A stretch of 64,000 nt of DNA from Rhizobacter sp. SG703 (GTDB taxonomy: Bacteria > Pseudomonadota > Gammaproteobacteria > Burkholderiales > Burkholderiaceae_C), in the NCBI RefSeq assembly GCF_012275445.1, contig NZ_JAAZQK010000001.1, positions 367,198 to 431,197 on the forward strand, written 5' to 3'. Shown here in pieces: positions 35,528 to 47,644 of the stretch. Made by a program: the position numbers and the translations under genes. The notes under the pieces are model-generated. The model did not search any database. It was not told the origin of the DNA and saw only the letters and a list, made by a program, of their open reading frames with translations. Each line of letters starts with the position of its first letter. Position 1 is the first letter of the stretch.

Positions 35528-36049
35528 TCAAATGGCGAATTTCCTGGCCAGGCCGTCCGGGCGGAGTTCGTCGTACTCCTCGAACGGCTGGTGGATCCAC
35601 GGGCTCGTCGGCAGCAGCTCGACGTAGTAGTCCGGCGTGTAGCTCGACACGCCCTTGGTCCAGATCACCGCCGAGCGCAGCTCCGCGATCGCCGGCATGC
35701 CGCGCAGCCGGTCGACCACCGCGCGCAGCGTGACGCCCGAATCCGCCAGGTCGTCGACCAGCAGCACGCGCCCCGCCAGCTCGCCCTTCGGCAGCGTGAT
35801 GTACTTCGCCATGTCGAGCCGGCCCTGGATGGTGCCGGCCTCGGCCCGGTACGAGCTCGTCGACATGATGCCCAGCGGCTTGTCGAACACGCGCGACAGC
35901 ACATCGCCCGGCCGCATGCCGCCGCGCGCCAGGCACAGGATCTGGTCGAACTCCCAGCCCGAGGCATGCACCTTGAGCGCCAGGCGCTCGATCAGCATGT
36001 GGTACTCGTCCCAGGACACGTAAAGGTGTTTGCCGTCGTCGGTCAGCAT
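35528..36049 (-). CDS. Gpt-like purine phosphoribosyltransferase
   Basis: A type I phosphoribosyltransferase (173 residues) that would convert a purine base and PRPP to the nucleotide. The PRPP-binding motif VLLVDDLADSGVTL (about residues 95-108) is clear. The start YVSWDEYHMLIERLA, the LARGGMRPGDVLSR loop and PTSPWIHQPFEEYDEL resemble E. coli xanthine-guanine Gpt; annotation pipelines often call it hypoxanthine phosphoribosyltransferase. It follows purA by 17 bases, linking purine salvage to AMP synthesis. Base specificity is not certain, so the symbol is left blank. Confidence 0.85.
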   Translation of the reverse strand: MLTDDGKHLYVSWDEYHMLIERLALKVHASGWEFDQILCLARGGMRPGDVLSRVFDKPLGIMSTSSYRAEAGTIQGRLDMAKYITLPKGELAGRVLLVDDLADSGVTLRAVVDRLRGMPAIAELRSAVIWTKGVSSYTPDYYVELLPTSPWIHQPFEEYDELRPDGLARKFAI

Positions 36050-36066
36050 GTTCAAGGCTCCAGGCG

Positions 36067-38611
<2,545 letters not shown>

Positions 38612-38683
38612 GTGAATCACCGGGGGTATTAAAACCAGGATTGTACCGGCGGCAGAAGCTGCCACCGGCGCCCCGTGACCGCG

Positions 38684-38872
38684 TCAGGTCCAGAAGATCA
38701 GCAGCATCAGCAGCCCCGCCAGCATGCTGCTCAACCCGAGGAAGCGGATCTGCCCGTCAGACAGTTGCGTCGCTCGTTCGAACACCCGGCGCCACGCACC
38801 AGGGCTCAGGAACGGCAGCACGCCTTCGAGCACGAGCATCAGCGCCAGCGCGGCCAGCAGGGCGTCCCACAT
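38684..38872 (-). CDS. DUF2065 small membrane protein
   Basis: A 62-residue protein with two membrane helices (about residues 4-22 and 44-61) and the central RFLGLSSMLAGLLML pattern of the YjeT/DUF2065 family. It follows hflC by 12 bases, the standard place for this family. Function is unknown, but the fixed neighbourhood suggests a link to the HflKC complex. Confidence 0.88.
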   Translation of the reverse strand: MWDALLAALALMLVLEGVLPFLSPGAWRRVFERATQLSDGQIRFLGLSSMLAGLLMLLIFWT

Positions 38873-38884
38873 GAGGCGCGGGGA

Positions 38885-39811
38885 TCACTCGGCAGCGGCA
38901 GACGCGGCGTGCTTCTTGGTGCGGGCCGGCGCCGCGGCCGATTCGCGGCCCGGGCCGCGCATCGCCTTGAAGAACTCGCCCGACGGGTCGATCACCATCA
39001 CGTCGGACTTGCTGCGGAAGGTCGCGCGGTAGGCCTCGAGGCTGCGGTAGAACTGCGCGAACTGCGGATCGCGGCCGAACGATTCGGCGTAGATCGCCGA
39101 CGCCTTCGCATCGCCATCGCCCTGCACCTTCTGGGCATTGCGGTAGGCCTCGGCGACGATCACCTCGCGCTGGCGGTCGGCATCGGCGCGGATCTGCTCG
39201 CCTTCGGCCGCACCGGTCGAACGCAGCTCGTTCGCCACGCGCTTGCGCTCCGATTCCATGCGGCTGTAGACCGAGCTGGTGACGTTGGCCGAGAAATCGA
39301 CACGCTTGATGCGCACGTCGATGATCTCGATGCCGAAGGCCTTCGCTTCATCGGTCAGGCGCACGCGCACACCCTGCATCACGCGGTCGCGGTCGGTCGC
39401 GAGCATCGCCTGCACCGTGCGCTTGGTCACCTCTTCGTTGAAGGCGGCCTGCACGATCGGGCTCAGCCGGTTCTCGACATTGCGCATGTCGGTGCCGTTG
39501 TTGCGGATGAACTGCTTCGGATCGATCACGCGCCACTTGACCAGCCAGTCGATGACGAGGCTCTTCTTCTCGGCGGTGAAGATGGGGCGCGTCTCGGGGC
39601 TGTCGAGGGTCTGCACGCGGCGGTCGAGGAAGACGACGTTCTGCAGCGGCGGCGGCAGCTTCGCCTTCAGGCCCGGTTCGGAGATGACCTCCTTGATCTC
39701 GCCCAGCGCATAGATGACCGCGAACTGGCGCTGGTCGACGATGAACAGGACGGAAGACAGCAGCATCAGTGCCACCAGGGCACTGGCGACGAGCATGGCG
39801 ATTCGATTCAT
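38885..39811 (-). CDS. hflC: FtsH-modulating protease-complex protein HflC
   Basis: HflC forms a large inner-membrane cage with HflK around the FtsH protease and modulates its proteolysis. The 308-residue protein has an N-terminal membrane anchor (about 5-25), an SPFH/prohibitin domain (VDQRQFAVIYALGEIKEV, about 25-190) and a coiled-coil region (ELRSTGAAEGEQIRADADRQ) before a C-terminal Ala/Lys-rich tail. It begins 33 bases downstream of hflK. Confidence 0.95.
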   Translation of the reverse strand: MNRIAMLVASALVALMLLSSVLFIVDQRQFAVIYALGEIKEVISEPGLKAKLPPPLQNVVFLDRRVQTLDSPETRPIFTAEKKSLVIDWLVKWRVIDPKQFIRNNGTDMRNVENRLSPIVQAAFNEEVTKRTVQAMLATDRDRVMQGVRVRLTDEAKAFGIEIIDVRIKRVDFSANVTSSVYSRMESERKRVANELRSTGAAEGEQIRADADRQREVIVAEAYRNAQKVQGDGDAKASAIYAESFGRDPQFAQFYRSLEAYRATFRSKSDVMVIDPSGEFFKAMRGPGRESAAAPARTKKHAASAAAE

Positions 39812-39844
39812 GGTGGGCTTTCTGCGGTTCTCTTCGCCGTCGGA

Positions 39845-41182
39845 TCAGCGGCCGTCGCGATCGCGGGTGCGCTGGCCTTCTCGCGAGCGGATGTCCACGC
39901 TGCCGGTGGAGCTGCCGGGCGCTTCGGTCGGCGCGGTCGGCGCCACCGTGGCCGGCACGGCCCCGCCCACCTGCTGCATCAGCTTGTCGAGCGGCAGGTA
40001 CAGCAGGTTGGAGTTCTCGCGGGTATCGACCATCACCTTGCTGACGCTCGAATAGACCTGCCGCATCGTGTCGATGTACATGCGGTCGCGGGTGACGCCA
40101 GGCGCCTTCTGGTACTCGGCGAGGACCTGGTTGAAGCGCTGCGCATCGCCATCGGCGGTGGCGACCACGCGGGCCTTGTAGGCTTCGGCCTCTTCGCGCA
40201 GCCGCGCGGCCGTGCCCTGCGCCTTCGGGATCACGTCGTTCGCATAGGCCTGCGCCTCGTTCTTCGCGCGCTCGCGGTCGGCACCGGCGCGGAACGCGTC
40301 GTCGAACGCGGTCTGCACCTGCTCCGGCGCTTGCACGCTCTGCACGTTGACGTTGACGACCAGGATGCCGGTGCGCAGCCGGTCGAGCTGGGTCTGGATC
40401 GACTTGACGAGCTCGATCGCGATCGCGTCGCGCTGCTCGTACAGCACCGAGTCCATGTTCGACTTGCCGACGATCTCGCGCACCGCCGATTCGGCGGCCT
40501 GCTCGACGACGATGTCGTCGGGGTTGCGGTTCTCGAACAGGTACGAGCGCGCGTCCTTCAGCCGGTACTGCACGCTGAAGCGGATGTCGATGATGTTCTC
40601 GTCCTGCGTCAGCATCGACGAATCGCGCAACCCGGTGGCCTGCACCACGTTGCTGCGGCCGATCTCCTTGGTGCGCAACTGCGTGACCGGCACCGTCTCG
40701 TGGGCCTGGAACGGGTACGGGAAGCGCCAGGTGAAGCCGGCGTCGACGGTGTGGCTGTACTTGCCGAACGACGTGACGACCGCCTGCTGGCCTTCCTGCA
40801 CGATGAAGAAGCCGCTGAAGGCCCAGATCAGCACGACCACGCCGGCGATCAGGCCGACGCCGATGCCGGCGCTGCGCATGTCGGGGCCGCCGCCGTTGCC
40901 ACCGCCGCCCGAACCGTTCGGCCGCGAACCGCCCTTGCCGCCGAACAGGCCGCTCAGCTTGCGGTTGAAGTCGCGCCACAGTTCGTCGAGGTCGGGCGGG
41001 CCGTCGCCACGACCGCCGCCGCTGTTCAGCACCGGCGCCTGGACGCCGGAGCGCACGCCCGGCAGGCGTGCGAAGGCGGCGCGGCCCAGGCCGGACAGCA
41101 GGGCCTTGACTGCCTGGGCCACGTCACGAACCTGCGAGGCGGGGCCGGCGGCAGGCAGATGGGGGATGGGGCTCATGGTCAT
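39845..41182 (-). CDS. hflK: FtsH-modulating protease-complex protein HflK
   Basis: The partner of HflC in the inner membrane. The conserved PPDLDELWRDFNRKLSGLFGG precedes a Gly/Asn/Pro-rich segment, then a membrane helix (GVGLIAGVVVLIWAFSGFFIV, about 110-130) and the SPFH domain. It is about 445 residues from ATG 41182. The start is uncertain because no clear Shine-Dalgarno is seen; ATG 41176 or a downstream codon is possible. The C-terminal tail (PTEAPGSSTGSVD) is low complexity. Confidence 0.93.
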   Translation of the reverse strand: MTMSPIPHLPAAGPASQVRDVAQAVKALLSGLGRAAFARLPGVRSGVQAPVLNSGGGRGDGPPDLDELWRDFNRKLSGLFGGKGGSRPNGSGGGGNGGGPDMRSAGIGVGLIAGVVVLIWAFSGFFIVQEGQQAVVTSFGKYSHTVDAGFTWRFPYPFQAHETVPVTQLRTKEIGRSNVVQATGLRDSSMLTQDENIIDIRFSVQYRLKDARSYLFENRNPDDIVVEQAAESAVREIVGKSNMDSVLYEQRDAIAIELVKSIQTQLDRLRTGILVVNVNVQSVQAPEQVQTAFDDAFRAGADRERAKNEAQAYANDVIPKAQGTAARLREEAEAYKARVVATADGDAQRFNQVLAEYQKAPGVTRDRMYIDTMRQVYSSVSKVMVDTRENSNLLYLPLDKLMQQVGGAVPATVAPTAPTEAPGSSTGSVDIRSREGQRTRDRDGR

Positions 41183-41231
41183 GTGGTGTGCAGAGGAATC
41201 GGGCTCAGGGCTTGGACTCAGCGCTCGAGGC

Positions 41232-42533
41232 TCAGGCCGCGGCGTCGGGCAACTCGGGAGAGTCGGGCTCATCGAATTGATCGAGTGGATCGGGGTCATC
41301 GGTCGCCGGATCGCCCGGCACCGGTTGGTAGCCCAGCGGCAGAGTTGAGGATGAATGCATCGCGTTCAAGTCGTCCTGCAGCGTGCCGGACGCCGCAGCC
41401 GACAGGATGCGACGCAACTCCGGCAGGCCGCGGCCGTCGAGCGCGCTGACGAAGACGCGTGGGACACGCACGCCGCCATCAAGTTCCAGCACATCGGCGT
41501 GATGGCGCGGAAGGTGCGCGAATTCGAGCCTGTCGAGCTTGTTGCAGACCAGCACCTGCTGGATGTCGGCCGCGCCGATGTCGCCCAGCACACGCTGCAC
41601 CTCGGCCATCTGCTCGGCCTGCACCGGGCTCGCGGCATCGATCACGTGCAGCAGCAGGTCGGCATCGGCCGCCTCCTGCAGAGTCGCCTCGAAGGCCTCG
41701 ACCAGCTTGTGCGGCAGGTCGCGGATGAAGCCGACCGTGTCCGAGAGCGCGGCCGAGCGGCTCGCACCTTCGAGGTAGAGCTGGCGGGTGGTGGTGTCGA
41801 GCGTCGCGAACAGCTGGTCGGCCGAATAGCTCTTCGCGTTCACCAGCGCATTGAACAGCGTCGACTTGCCGGCATTGGTGTAGCCGACCAGCGAGATGCG
41901 GAAGGTGCCGCTGCGCTCGCGCGACTTGCGCTGCGTGTTGCGCTGCTTCTTGACGCGCACCAGCCGTTCCTTCACGGACTTGATGCGCTCGCCGATCATG
42001 CGGCGGTCGAGTTCGATCTGCGCCTCGCCGGGCCCGCCGCGGTTGCCGATGCCGCCGCGCTGGCGCTCCAGGTGGCTCCAGCGGCGCACCAGGCGGGTCG
42101 ACAGGTATTGCAGCCGGGCCAGCTCGACCTGCAGCTTGCCCTCGTGGCTCTGCGCACGGGCGGCAAAGATCTCGAGGATCAGCATCGTGCGGTCGGCGAC
42201 CGCCACGCCCAGGTGGCGCTCGAGGTTGCGCTGCTGCGCCGGCGACAAGGCCTGGTCGAACAGCACCGCTTCGGCCTGGTGGCCCAGCACCAGCGCCTTG
42301 ATCTCGTCGGCCTTGCCGGAACCGACGAACAGCGCCGGGTCGGGCGACTTGCGCCGGGCCGTGATCCGGGCCACCGGCACGTCGCCGGCCGATTCGGCCA
42401 GCAACGCGAGTTCGTCGAGGCTCGCATCGAAATGCGAGCCACCGCCGTGCGGGCCACCGCCGAAATCGACGCCAACCAGGATCGCGCGCGGCAAGTCCGA
42501 CTGCGTGGCGGCAGCGGAACCGGCGGCCGTCAT
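41232..42533 (-). CDS. hflX: Ribosome-associated GTPase HflX
   Basis: HflX splits stalled or heat-damaged 70S ribosomes. After an N-terminal domain (ILVGVDFGGGPHGGGSHFDASLDELALLAESAG) and a glycine-rich linker with GGIGNRGGPGEAQIELDRR, the G domain carries G1 VGYTNAGKSTLFN (about 214), G3 DTVGFIRDLP and G4 CNKLD. ATG 42533 gives 433 residues; a GTG at 42569 would add 12. The C-terminal 35 residues are Asp/Pro-rich. hfq lies just upstream, as in most proteobacteria. Confidence 0.95.
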   Translation of the reverse strand: MTAAGSAAATQSDLPRAILVGVDFGGGPHGGGSHFDASLDELALLAESAGDVPVARITARRKSPDPALFVGSGKADEIKALVLGHQAEAVLFDQALSPAQQRNLERHLGVAVADRTMLILEIFAARAQSHEGKLQVELARLQYLSTRLVRRWSHLERQRGGIGNRGGPGEAQIELDRRMIGERIKSVKERLVRVKKQRNTQRKSRERSGTFRISLVGYTNAGKSTLFNALVNAKSYSADQLFATLDTTTRQLYLEGASRSAALSDTVGFIRDLPHKLVEAFEATLQEAADADLLLHVIDAASPVQAEQMAEVQRVLGDIGAADIQQVLVCNKLDRLEFAHLPRHHADVLELDGGVRVPRVFVSALDGRGLPELRRILSAAASGTLQDDLNAMHSSSTLPLGYQPVPGDPATDDPDPLDQFDEPDSPELPDAAA

Positions 42534-42588
42534 GCGGGGCACCGCCTCGGGAGTTGGTGGCGCACCCACCCGGACGGCCTCAGCGGTC

Positions 42589-42831
42589 TCAGGTCTGCTC
42601 CGGCGCCTCGGCGGCGTGGAAATTCACCGCGCGGCCGGGCACGACGGTCGAGATCGCGTGCTTGTAGACCATCTGCGTCACGGTGTTGCGCAGCAGGACG
42701 ACGTATTGATCGAAGGATTCGATGTGGCCCTGCAGTTTGATGCCGTTCACCAGGTAGATCGACACCGGAACATGCTCTTTGCGGAGCAGGTTCAGAAACG
42801 GGTCTTGTAGAAGCTGCCCTTTATTGCTCAC
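42589..42831 (-). CDS. hfq: RNA chaperone Hfq
   Basis: Hfq is the hexameric Sm-fold protein that pairs small RNAs with mRNAs. It is 80 residues and starts with GTG; GGAG lies six bases upstream. The Sm1 region ([21 protein letters not shown], positions 10-30) and the Sm2 motif [12 protein letters not shown] are canonical. The C-terminus is short ([11 protein letters not shown]), as in other betaproteobacteria. Confidence 0.97.
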   Translation of the reverse strand: MSNKGQLLQDPFLNLLRKEHVPVSIYLVNGIKLQGHIESFDQYVVLLRNTVTQMVYKHAISTVVPGRAVNFHAAEAPEQT

Positions 42832-42914
42832 GATATGCTCCGTGATGGAAAGTGATGGAGGTCGTCACGTTAACACAGCGCCGTGCTGCATCGCAGCGCA
42901 GGTCGCCAAATGAC

Positions 42915-44246
42915 TCAATCTTTGTCGGCGAACGGATTGCTCGACGACCGCATCTCGATGCGCAGCGGCGTGCCGACCAGCTTGAAATGCGCCCGGAAGC
43001 GCCCTTCGAGGAAGCGCTTGTAGACGTCGGTCACGTGCTCCAGCGAATTGCCGTGGATCACGATCACCGGCGGGTTCATGCCGCCCTGGTGGGCATAGCG
43101 CAGCTTCGGGCGGAACGCACCGGCGCGCTTCGGCGTCTGGAGCTCCACCGCTTCGTGCAGCAGGCGGGTCAGCACCGGCGTCGTCATCTTGCGGGTGGCC
43201 GACGCATGCGCATCGGCGATGCCCTTCCACACCGGGCCGAGCCCCTGGCGCTTGATCGCCGAGATCAGCAGCACCGGCGCGAACTTCAGGAACGCGAGGC
43301 GCTGCTCGATCGAGCGCTCGAGCGTCTGCTTCTGGTAGTCGTCGACCGCATCCCACTTGTTGATCGCCACCACCACCGCGCGGCCGCTCTCGAGGATGTA
43401 ACCGGCGATGTGCGCGTCCTGGTCGGTCACGCCCTGGGTCGCGTCGAGCAGCAGCAGCACGACGTTCGCATCGGCGATCGCCTGCAGCGTCTTGACGACC
43501 GAGAACTTCTCGATCGCCTCGAACACCTTGCCCTTGCGGCGCAGCCCGGCGGTGTCGATCAACTCGAACTTCTGGCCATGGCGTTCGAACGGCACGGTGA
43601 TCGCGTCGCGCGTGGTGCCCGGCTGGTCGAAGGCCACCAGGCGCTCTTCGCCGAGCCAGGTGTTGATCAGCGTCGACTTGCCGACGTTCGGCCGGCCGGC
43701 GACGGCCAGGCGGATCGGGGCGCCCTCTTCCGGCTCTTCGGGCTCGTCGTCGAACACGAAGTCTTCGAGCGCGGCTTCGGTCAGGCTGCGGATGCCCTGG
43801 CCGTGCGCCGACGAGATCGGGTGCGGCTCGCCCATGCCGAGCTCGTAGAACTCGCCGAGCAGCGGCGAATCGACCATGCCTTCGGCCTTGTTGACGGCCA
43901 GCAGCACCTTCTTGTTGACCGAGCGCAGGTAGCGGGCGATGTCGTGGTCGTGTGCCGACACGCCGGCACGCACGTCGACGACGAAGATCACCGCATCGGC
44001 CTCGGCAACCGCCTGGCGCGTCTGCTTGGCCATCTCCTTGACGATGCCGGTGGTGCTGTCGGGTTCGAAGCCGCCGGTGTCGACGACGATGAACTCGCGG
44101 TCGCCGAGGCGGCCGTCGCCGTAGTGGCGGTCGCGCGTCAGGCCGGCGAAGTCCGCGACGATCGCGTCCCGGCTCTTGGTCATCCTGTTGAACAGGGTCG
44201 ACTTGCCCACGTTGGGGCGGCCGACAACCGCGATCACAGGTTTCAT
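42915..44246 (-). CDS. der: Ribosome biogenesis GTPase Der
   Basis: Der (EngA) has two tandem G domains and acts in 50S assembly. G1 motifs GRPNVGKST are at about residues 8-16 and 183-191, with DTGG and DTAG switch motifs and NKAEG and NKWDA specificity motifs. A KH-like C-terminal domain covers about 360-443. ATG 44246 gives 443 residues. A dispersed repeat occupies much of the gap to the preceding bamB. Confidence 0.96.
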   Translation of the reverse strand: MKPVIAVVGRPNVGKSTLFNRMTKSRDAIVADFAGLTRDRHYGDGRLGDREFIVVDTGGFEPDSTTGIVKEMAKQTRQAVAEADAVIFVVDVRAGVSAHDHDIARYLRSVNKKVLLAVNKAEGMVDSPLLGEFYELGMGEPHPISSAHGQGIRSLTEAALEDFVFDDEPEEPEEGAPIRLAVAGRPNVGKSTLINTWLGEERLVAFDQPGTTRDAITVPFERHGQKFELIDTAGLRRKGKVFEAIEKFSVVKTLQAIADANVVLLLLDATQGVTDQDAHIAGYILESGRAVVVAINKWDAVDDYQKQTLERSIEQRLAFLKFAPVLLISAIKRQGLGPVWKGIADAHASATRKMTTPVLTRLLHEAVELQTPKRAGAFRPKLRYAHQGGMNPPVIVIHGNSLEHVTDVYKRFLEGRFRAHFKLVGTPLRIEMRSSSNPFADKD

Positions 44247-44307
44247 TTCAAATATCTCCACATCGCCACATCGCCACAAAGCGCAGCGGCCGCATGACCC
44301 AGCGGCC

Positions 44308-44380
44308 GCCGTGGGACCGGCTTTGCCGGGCCACTGGTGGCGCCCCCTTGAGGGGGTGGCGCGAAGCGCCTGCGGGGGTG
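44308..44380. repeat. Dispersed intergenic repeat, copy B (bamB-der gap)
   Basis: Matches copy A (15818-15890) over about 73 bases in the same orientation, at roughly 80-85 percent identity by eye. Shared blocks are GACCGGCTTTGCCGGGCC and GGCGCCCCCTTGAGGGGG. It lies about 10 bases past the bamB stop and before der. Both copies sit directly 3' of an envelope gene within a minus-strand operon. Flanking sequence up to each stop codon is also similar. Confidence 0.75.
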
Positions 44381-44389
44381 GTCGTCATC

Positions 44390-45520
44390 TCACTCGGGGC
44401 GGAAGGCGAACAGGCCGCCGTTGCGCGTGGTCACCAGCAGCGTGGTGCCGCTCAGCACCGGCTTGCCGACCACCGGGCTGCCATCGGTCGGCAGGCGCAG
44501 CTTGAAGCTGCCGTCGGCGGTCGACATCCAGTGCACGTAGCCCTCGACATCGCCGAACACGGCCATCTTGTTGACGACGATCGGCGACGACAGGCCGCGG
44601 TACAGCAGCTTTTCGACGCTCCATGCCACCTCGCCGCTGGCGGTTCGCCATGCGGTGACGCGGTCGCTGGCATCGGCGGCGACGGTCACGTCCTCGTCGG
44701 CCGCGACACCTTGCAGGCCGCCGATGTTGCGGGTCCACGCGAGGCTGCCGCGCTCGGCGTTGACGCAGGCCACCGCGGCCTGGAAGGCACGCGCGCAGAC
44801 GTTGTCGCCGACGCGGGCGGCCGGCGCGACCAGGTCGGCCAGCCGCTCGATCTCGTTGGTGCCGCGCGGCGATGCCAGCGACACCTCCCAGCGCACGGTT
44901 CCGCGCAGCGGGTCGAGCCCGGCCAGCTTGGCGCCCTGCCCGACCAGCAAGGTGTCCTTGAAGGCCATCACGACGCCCGGCTGCGACAGCGTCAGCGCAT
45001 CGCCGGGGCGCTGGAAGGTCCAGAGCTTGCGGCCGTCGAGCACGTCGAAGGCCTGCACGACGCGGTCGACGCTCATCACGAAGACGCGCTCGCCGGCCAC
45101 CAGCGGTGCGCTGCTGACGCGTGCCGGCAGCTGCTTGCGCCAGATTTCCTTGCCGGCATCCAGCGTGACCAGCTGGTTGTCGCGGGTCACGACGCTGGCG
45201 TAGCGGCCGTCGCTGCCGACGCCGGCGCTGAGCCGGCCGTCGGCCTGGCCGCGCCAGGCTTCCTGGCCGTTGTCGGCGCGGTAGGCGTAGACGTTGCCAT
45301 CGTCGCTGGCCACGATGAAGTTGCCGGCGGCCGCGACCACCGTCATCGGGAACTTCAGTGTGCCGATCGATTGCGTCCAGACCTGGCGGCCGGCGATCGA
45401 CGGCGTCAACTCCTCGAGCACCGTCGGGTCGGGACGGGTCGACTTGCTCGCACAGGCACCAAGCACGGCGGACAGCGCCGCGACCGCCAAGCCCCGCGAG
45501 AGACGGGTCAGCCCCCTCAT
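44390..45520 (-). CDS. bamB: Outer membrane assembly lipoprotein BamB
   Basis: BamB is the beta-propeller lipoprotein of the Bam complex that supports BamA. The signal peptide with lipobox VLGAC gives Cys22 as the lipid-modified residue. The rest (about 40-376) is an eight-bladed PQQ-like propeller with repeated W-x-x-x motifs (for example GQEAWRGQADGRL and GRKLWTFQRPGDAL). It is 376 residues. The start overlaps the stop of the preceding YfgM-like gene by 4 bases. Confidence 0.95.
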   Translation of the reverse strand: MRGLTRLSRGLAVAALSAVLGACASKSTRPDPTVLEELTPSIAGRQVWTQSIGTLKFPMTVVAAAGNFIVASDDGNVYAYRADNGQEAWRGQADGRLSAGVGSDGRYASVVTRDNQLVTLDAGKEIWRKQLPARVSSAPLVAGERVFVMSVDRVVQAFDVLDGRKLWTFQRPGDALTLSQPGVVMAFKDTLLVGQGAKLAGLDPLRGTVRWEVSLASPRGTNEIERLADLVAPAARVGDNVCARAFQAAVACVNAERGSLAWTRNIGGLQGVAADEDVTVAADASDRVTAWRTASGEVAWSVEKLLYRGLSSPIVVNKMAVFGDVEGYVHWMSTADGSFKLRLPTDGSPVVGKPVLSGTTLLVTTRNGGLFAFRPE

Positions 45521-46200
45521 GGGCCGTCCTTCTTGGCGGCAGCGGTGGCGGCGCTGGCGGCCGGCGCGGCGCCGAGCGCCGTCAGCTTGGCCTCGACCAG
45601 CTGGCGGTAGTCGACCGTGCTGTCGAACGACTTCCAGGCCTGGTTGTAGGCGGCCTTCGCCTCGTCGGCCTTGCCCTGCGCCAGCAGCACGTCGCCGCGG
45701 CGGTCGGCCACCAGGCCTTCGAAGCCGGGCGTGGTGGCGGCGTCGAGCGCCTTCAGCGCTTCGTCGTACTTCTTCTGGTCGAGCAGCAGGCCGGCCAGCC
45801 GCAGGCGGGCGATGGTCTGGTACTCGGCCTCGCTCGCGTTCTCGCTGGCCCATGTCAGGCTGGCGCGGGCGGCGTCGGCCTGGCCCTTCTCGAATTGCAG
45901 CTTGGCGGTCAGCAGCGCGGCCTGCTGCGCGAACGCGGTGCGCGGGAAGCGCTCCTTCATCTCGCCGAAGACCCGGCCGGCCTGCTCGGTGTTGCCGGCG
46001 GTCACGGCCTTGTCGAGCTCGTCGAACAGCATGCCGGCCTTGGCCGACTGCTCGCGCTGCCAGTAGGTCCAGCCGTTCCAGGCAGCGAAGCCGCCCAGCG
46101 CCAGGATCAGCACCCAGGTGATCAGGTTGCCGTACTGGTTCCAGAACGCCTTCAGCTGGTCGATCTGTTCTTGTTCTTCGAGGTCGAGGTGGGTGGCCAT
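45517..46200 (-). CDS. YfgM-like TPR membrane protein
   Basis: A 227-residue single-pass inner-membrane protein. The N-terminal cytoplasmic EEQEQIDQLKAFWNQYGN motif and the following helix (about residues 25-46) are the YfgM family signature, followed by tetratricopeptide-like repeats on the periplasmic side (about 50-205). In E. coli YfgM associates with SecYEG and periplasmic chaperones. The hisS-yfgM-bamB-der order is conserved and supports the call. It ends in an Ala-rich, lysine-tipped tail. Confidence 0.9.
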   Translation of the reverse strand: MATHLDLEEQEQIDQLKAFWNQYGNLITWVLILALGGFAAWNGWTYWQREQSAKAGMLFDELDKAVTAGNTEQAGRVFGEMKERFPRTAFAQQAALLTAKLQFEKGQADAARASLTWASENASEAEYQTIARLRLAGLLLDQKKYDEALKALDAATTPGFEGLVADRRGDVLLAQGKADEAKAAYNQAWKSFDSTVDYRQLVEAKLTALGAAPAASAATAAAKKDGP

Positions 46201-46233
46201 GGGGATCGTTGGAAATTTCGGACGAAGCCGGGA

Positions 46234-47556
46234 TTATGCGTTGCGCAGTTCAGTCGCCCATTCGGACACGCCGGAGAGCGGCAAGTTGCGTTGTGTGACA
46301 GCCGGGTCGCGCAATGATTTCAACGCCACCTCGCCGGCCGCCAGCTCCGATTCGCCGAAGATCAGCGCCCAGGTGGCACCGCTCTGGTCGGCCTTCTTGA
46401 ACTGCGCCTTCATGCCGCCGCCGCCGGCATGCATCTGCACCGAGACGCCGGCCGCGCGCAGCGCCTGCAGCGTCGTCATCGCCTGCGGCAGCACCGCGGG
46501 CGACATCAGCACCGAATAGACGCGCGGCGCCGCCGACGGCACCGGCAGCTTCAGCTCCTGGATCAGCAGCAGCAGCCGTTCGATGCCGAGGCCGAAACCG
46601 ACCGCCGCCGCCGGCTTGCCGCCGAGCTGCTCGATCAGCCCGTCGTAGCGGCCGCCGCCGCACACCGTGCCCTGCGAGCCGAGCAGGTCCGTGACCCATT
46701 CGAAGACGGTGAGGTTGTAGTAGTCCATGCCGCGCACCAGGCGCGGGTTGACGCGGTACGGCAGCCCGGCCGCGTCGAGGACCGCGCGCACCGTGTTGAA
46801 GTGCGCCAGCGACGCCTCGCCGAGGAAGTCCATCAGCGTCGGGGCGGCTTCGAGCAGCGCCTGCAGCGCCGGGTTCTTGCTGTCGAGGATGCGCAGCGGG
46901 TTGCTGTGCAGGCGACGCTTCGAATCCTCGTCGAGCGCGTCGGCATGCTGCTCGAAGTACGCGACCAGCGCGTCGCGGTGCGCGCGCCGTTCGTCGGGTT
47001 GGCCGAGGCTGTTCAGCTCGAGCCGCACATGCTCGCCTTCGACCAGGCCGAGCTCGCGCCACAGCAGGCGCGTCATCAGGATCAGCTCGGCATCGACATC
47101 GGGGCCGGCGAAGCCGAGCGCCTCGACGTCCAGTTGGTGGAACTGGCGATAGCGGCCCTTCTGCGGCTTCTCGTGGCGGAACATCGGGCCCAGCGTCCAG
47201 ATGCGCAGCGGGCCGTTGTACAGCGCGTTGTGCTCGACCATCGCCCGCACGATGCCGGCGGTGGCCTCCGGGCGCAGCGTCAGGCGGTCGCCGTTCATCG
47301 AATCGGTGAACGAGTACATCTCCTTCTCGACGATGTCGGTGACCTCGCCCAGGCCCCGCACGAACAACGCGGTCGGCTCGACGATCGGCGTCAGCAGGTA
47401 CTGGTAGCCGTGGCGCGCCAGCACCGAGCGCACCGTGGTCTCGAACCACAGCCACAGCCCGGCGTCGGGCAGCTTCTCGGTGCGCGGCACGCTGGCCGGC
47501 AGGATGTCGTTCATGCCCTTCACGGCCTGGAGGGCGGCTTGCTTGGTGTCAGCCAT
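46234..47556 (-). CDS. hisS: Histidyl-tRNA synthetase
   Basis: A class II synthetase that charges tRNA-His. ATG 47556 ([20 protein letters not shown]) gives 440 residues. Motif 1 lies in the [21 protein letters not shown] region, motif 2 in [20 protein letters not shown] (about residues 113-132), and histidine-specific segments [15 protein letters not shown] and [15 protein letters not shown] are present. The anticodon-binding domain spans about 340-440. It is downstream of ispG, as in most betaproteobacteria. Confidence 0.97.
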   Translation of the reverse strand: MADTKQAALQAVKGMNDILPASVPRTEKLPDAGLWLWFETTVRSVLARHGYQYLLTPIVEPTALFVRGLGEVTDIVEKEMYSFTDSMNGDRLTLRPEATAGIVRAMVEHNALYNGPLRIWTLGPMFRHEKPQKGRYRQFHQLDVEALGFAGPDVDAELILMTRLLWRELGLVEGEHVRLELNSLGQPDERRAHRDALVAYFEQHADALDEDSKRRLHSNPLRILDSKNPALQALLEAAPTLMDFLGEASLAHFNTVRAVLDAAGLPYRVNPRLVRGMDYYNLTVFEWVTDLLGSQGTVCGGGRYDGLIEQLGGKPAAAVGFGLGIERLLLLIQELKLPVPSAAPRVYSVLMSPAVLPQAMTTLQALRAAGVSVQMHAGGGGMKAQFKKADQSGATWALIFGESELAAGEVALKSLRDPAVTQRNLPLSGVSEWATELRNA

Positions 47557-47582
47557 GGAAACCTTGGAGCTATGGGTGGAAG

Positions 47583-47600
47583 AGCCGCCCGAGGGCGGCT
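47583..47600. other. Perfect hairpin between ispG and hisS
   Basis: AGCCGCCC pairs with GGGCGGCT across a 2-base gap, a near-perfect palindrome in the 88-base ispG-hisS gap. There is no T-run on the minus strand, so termination is not implied; it may be a processing or stability element. Confidence 0.4.
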
Positions 47601-47644
47601 GCGGCAACGCGTTGGCGGCGACCGGCGACGCGCGCGGGGCGCGG

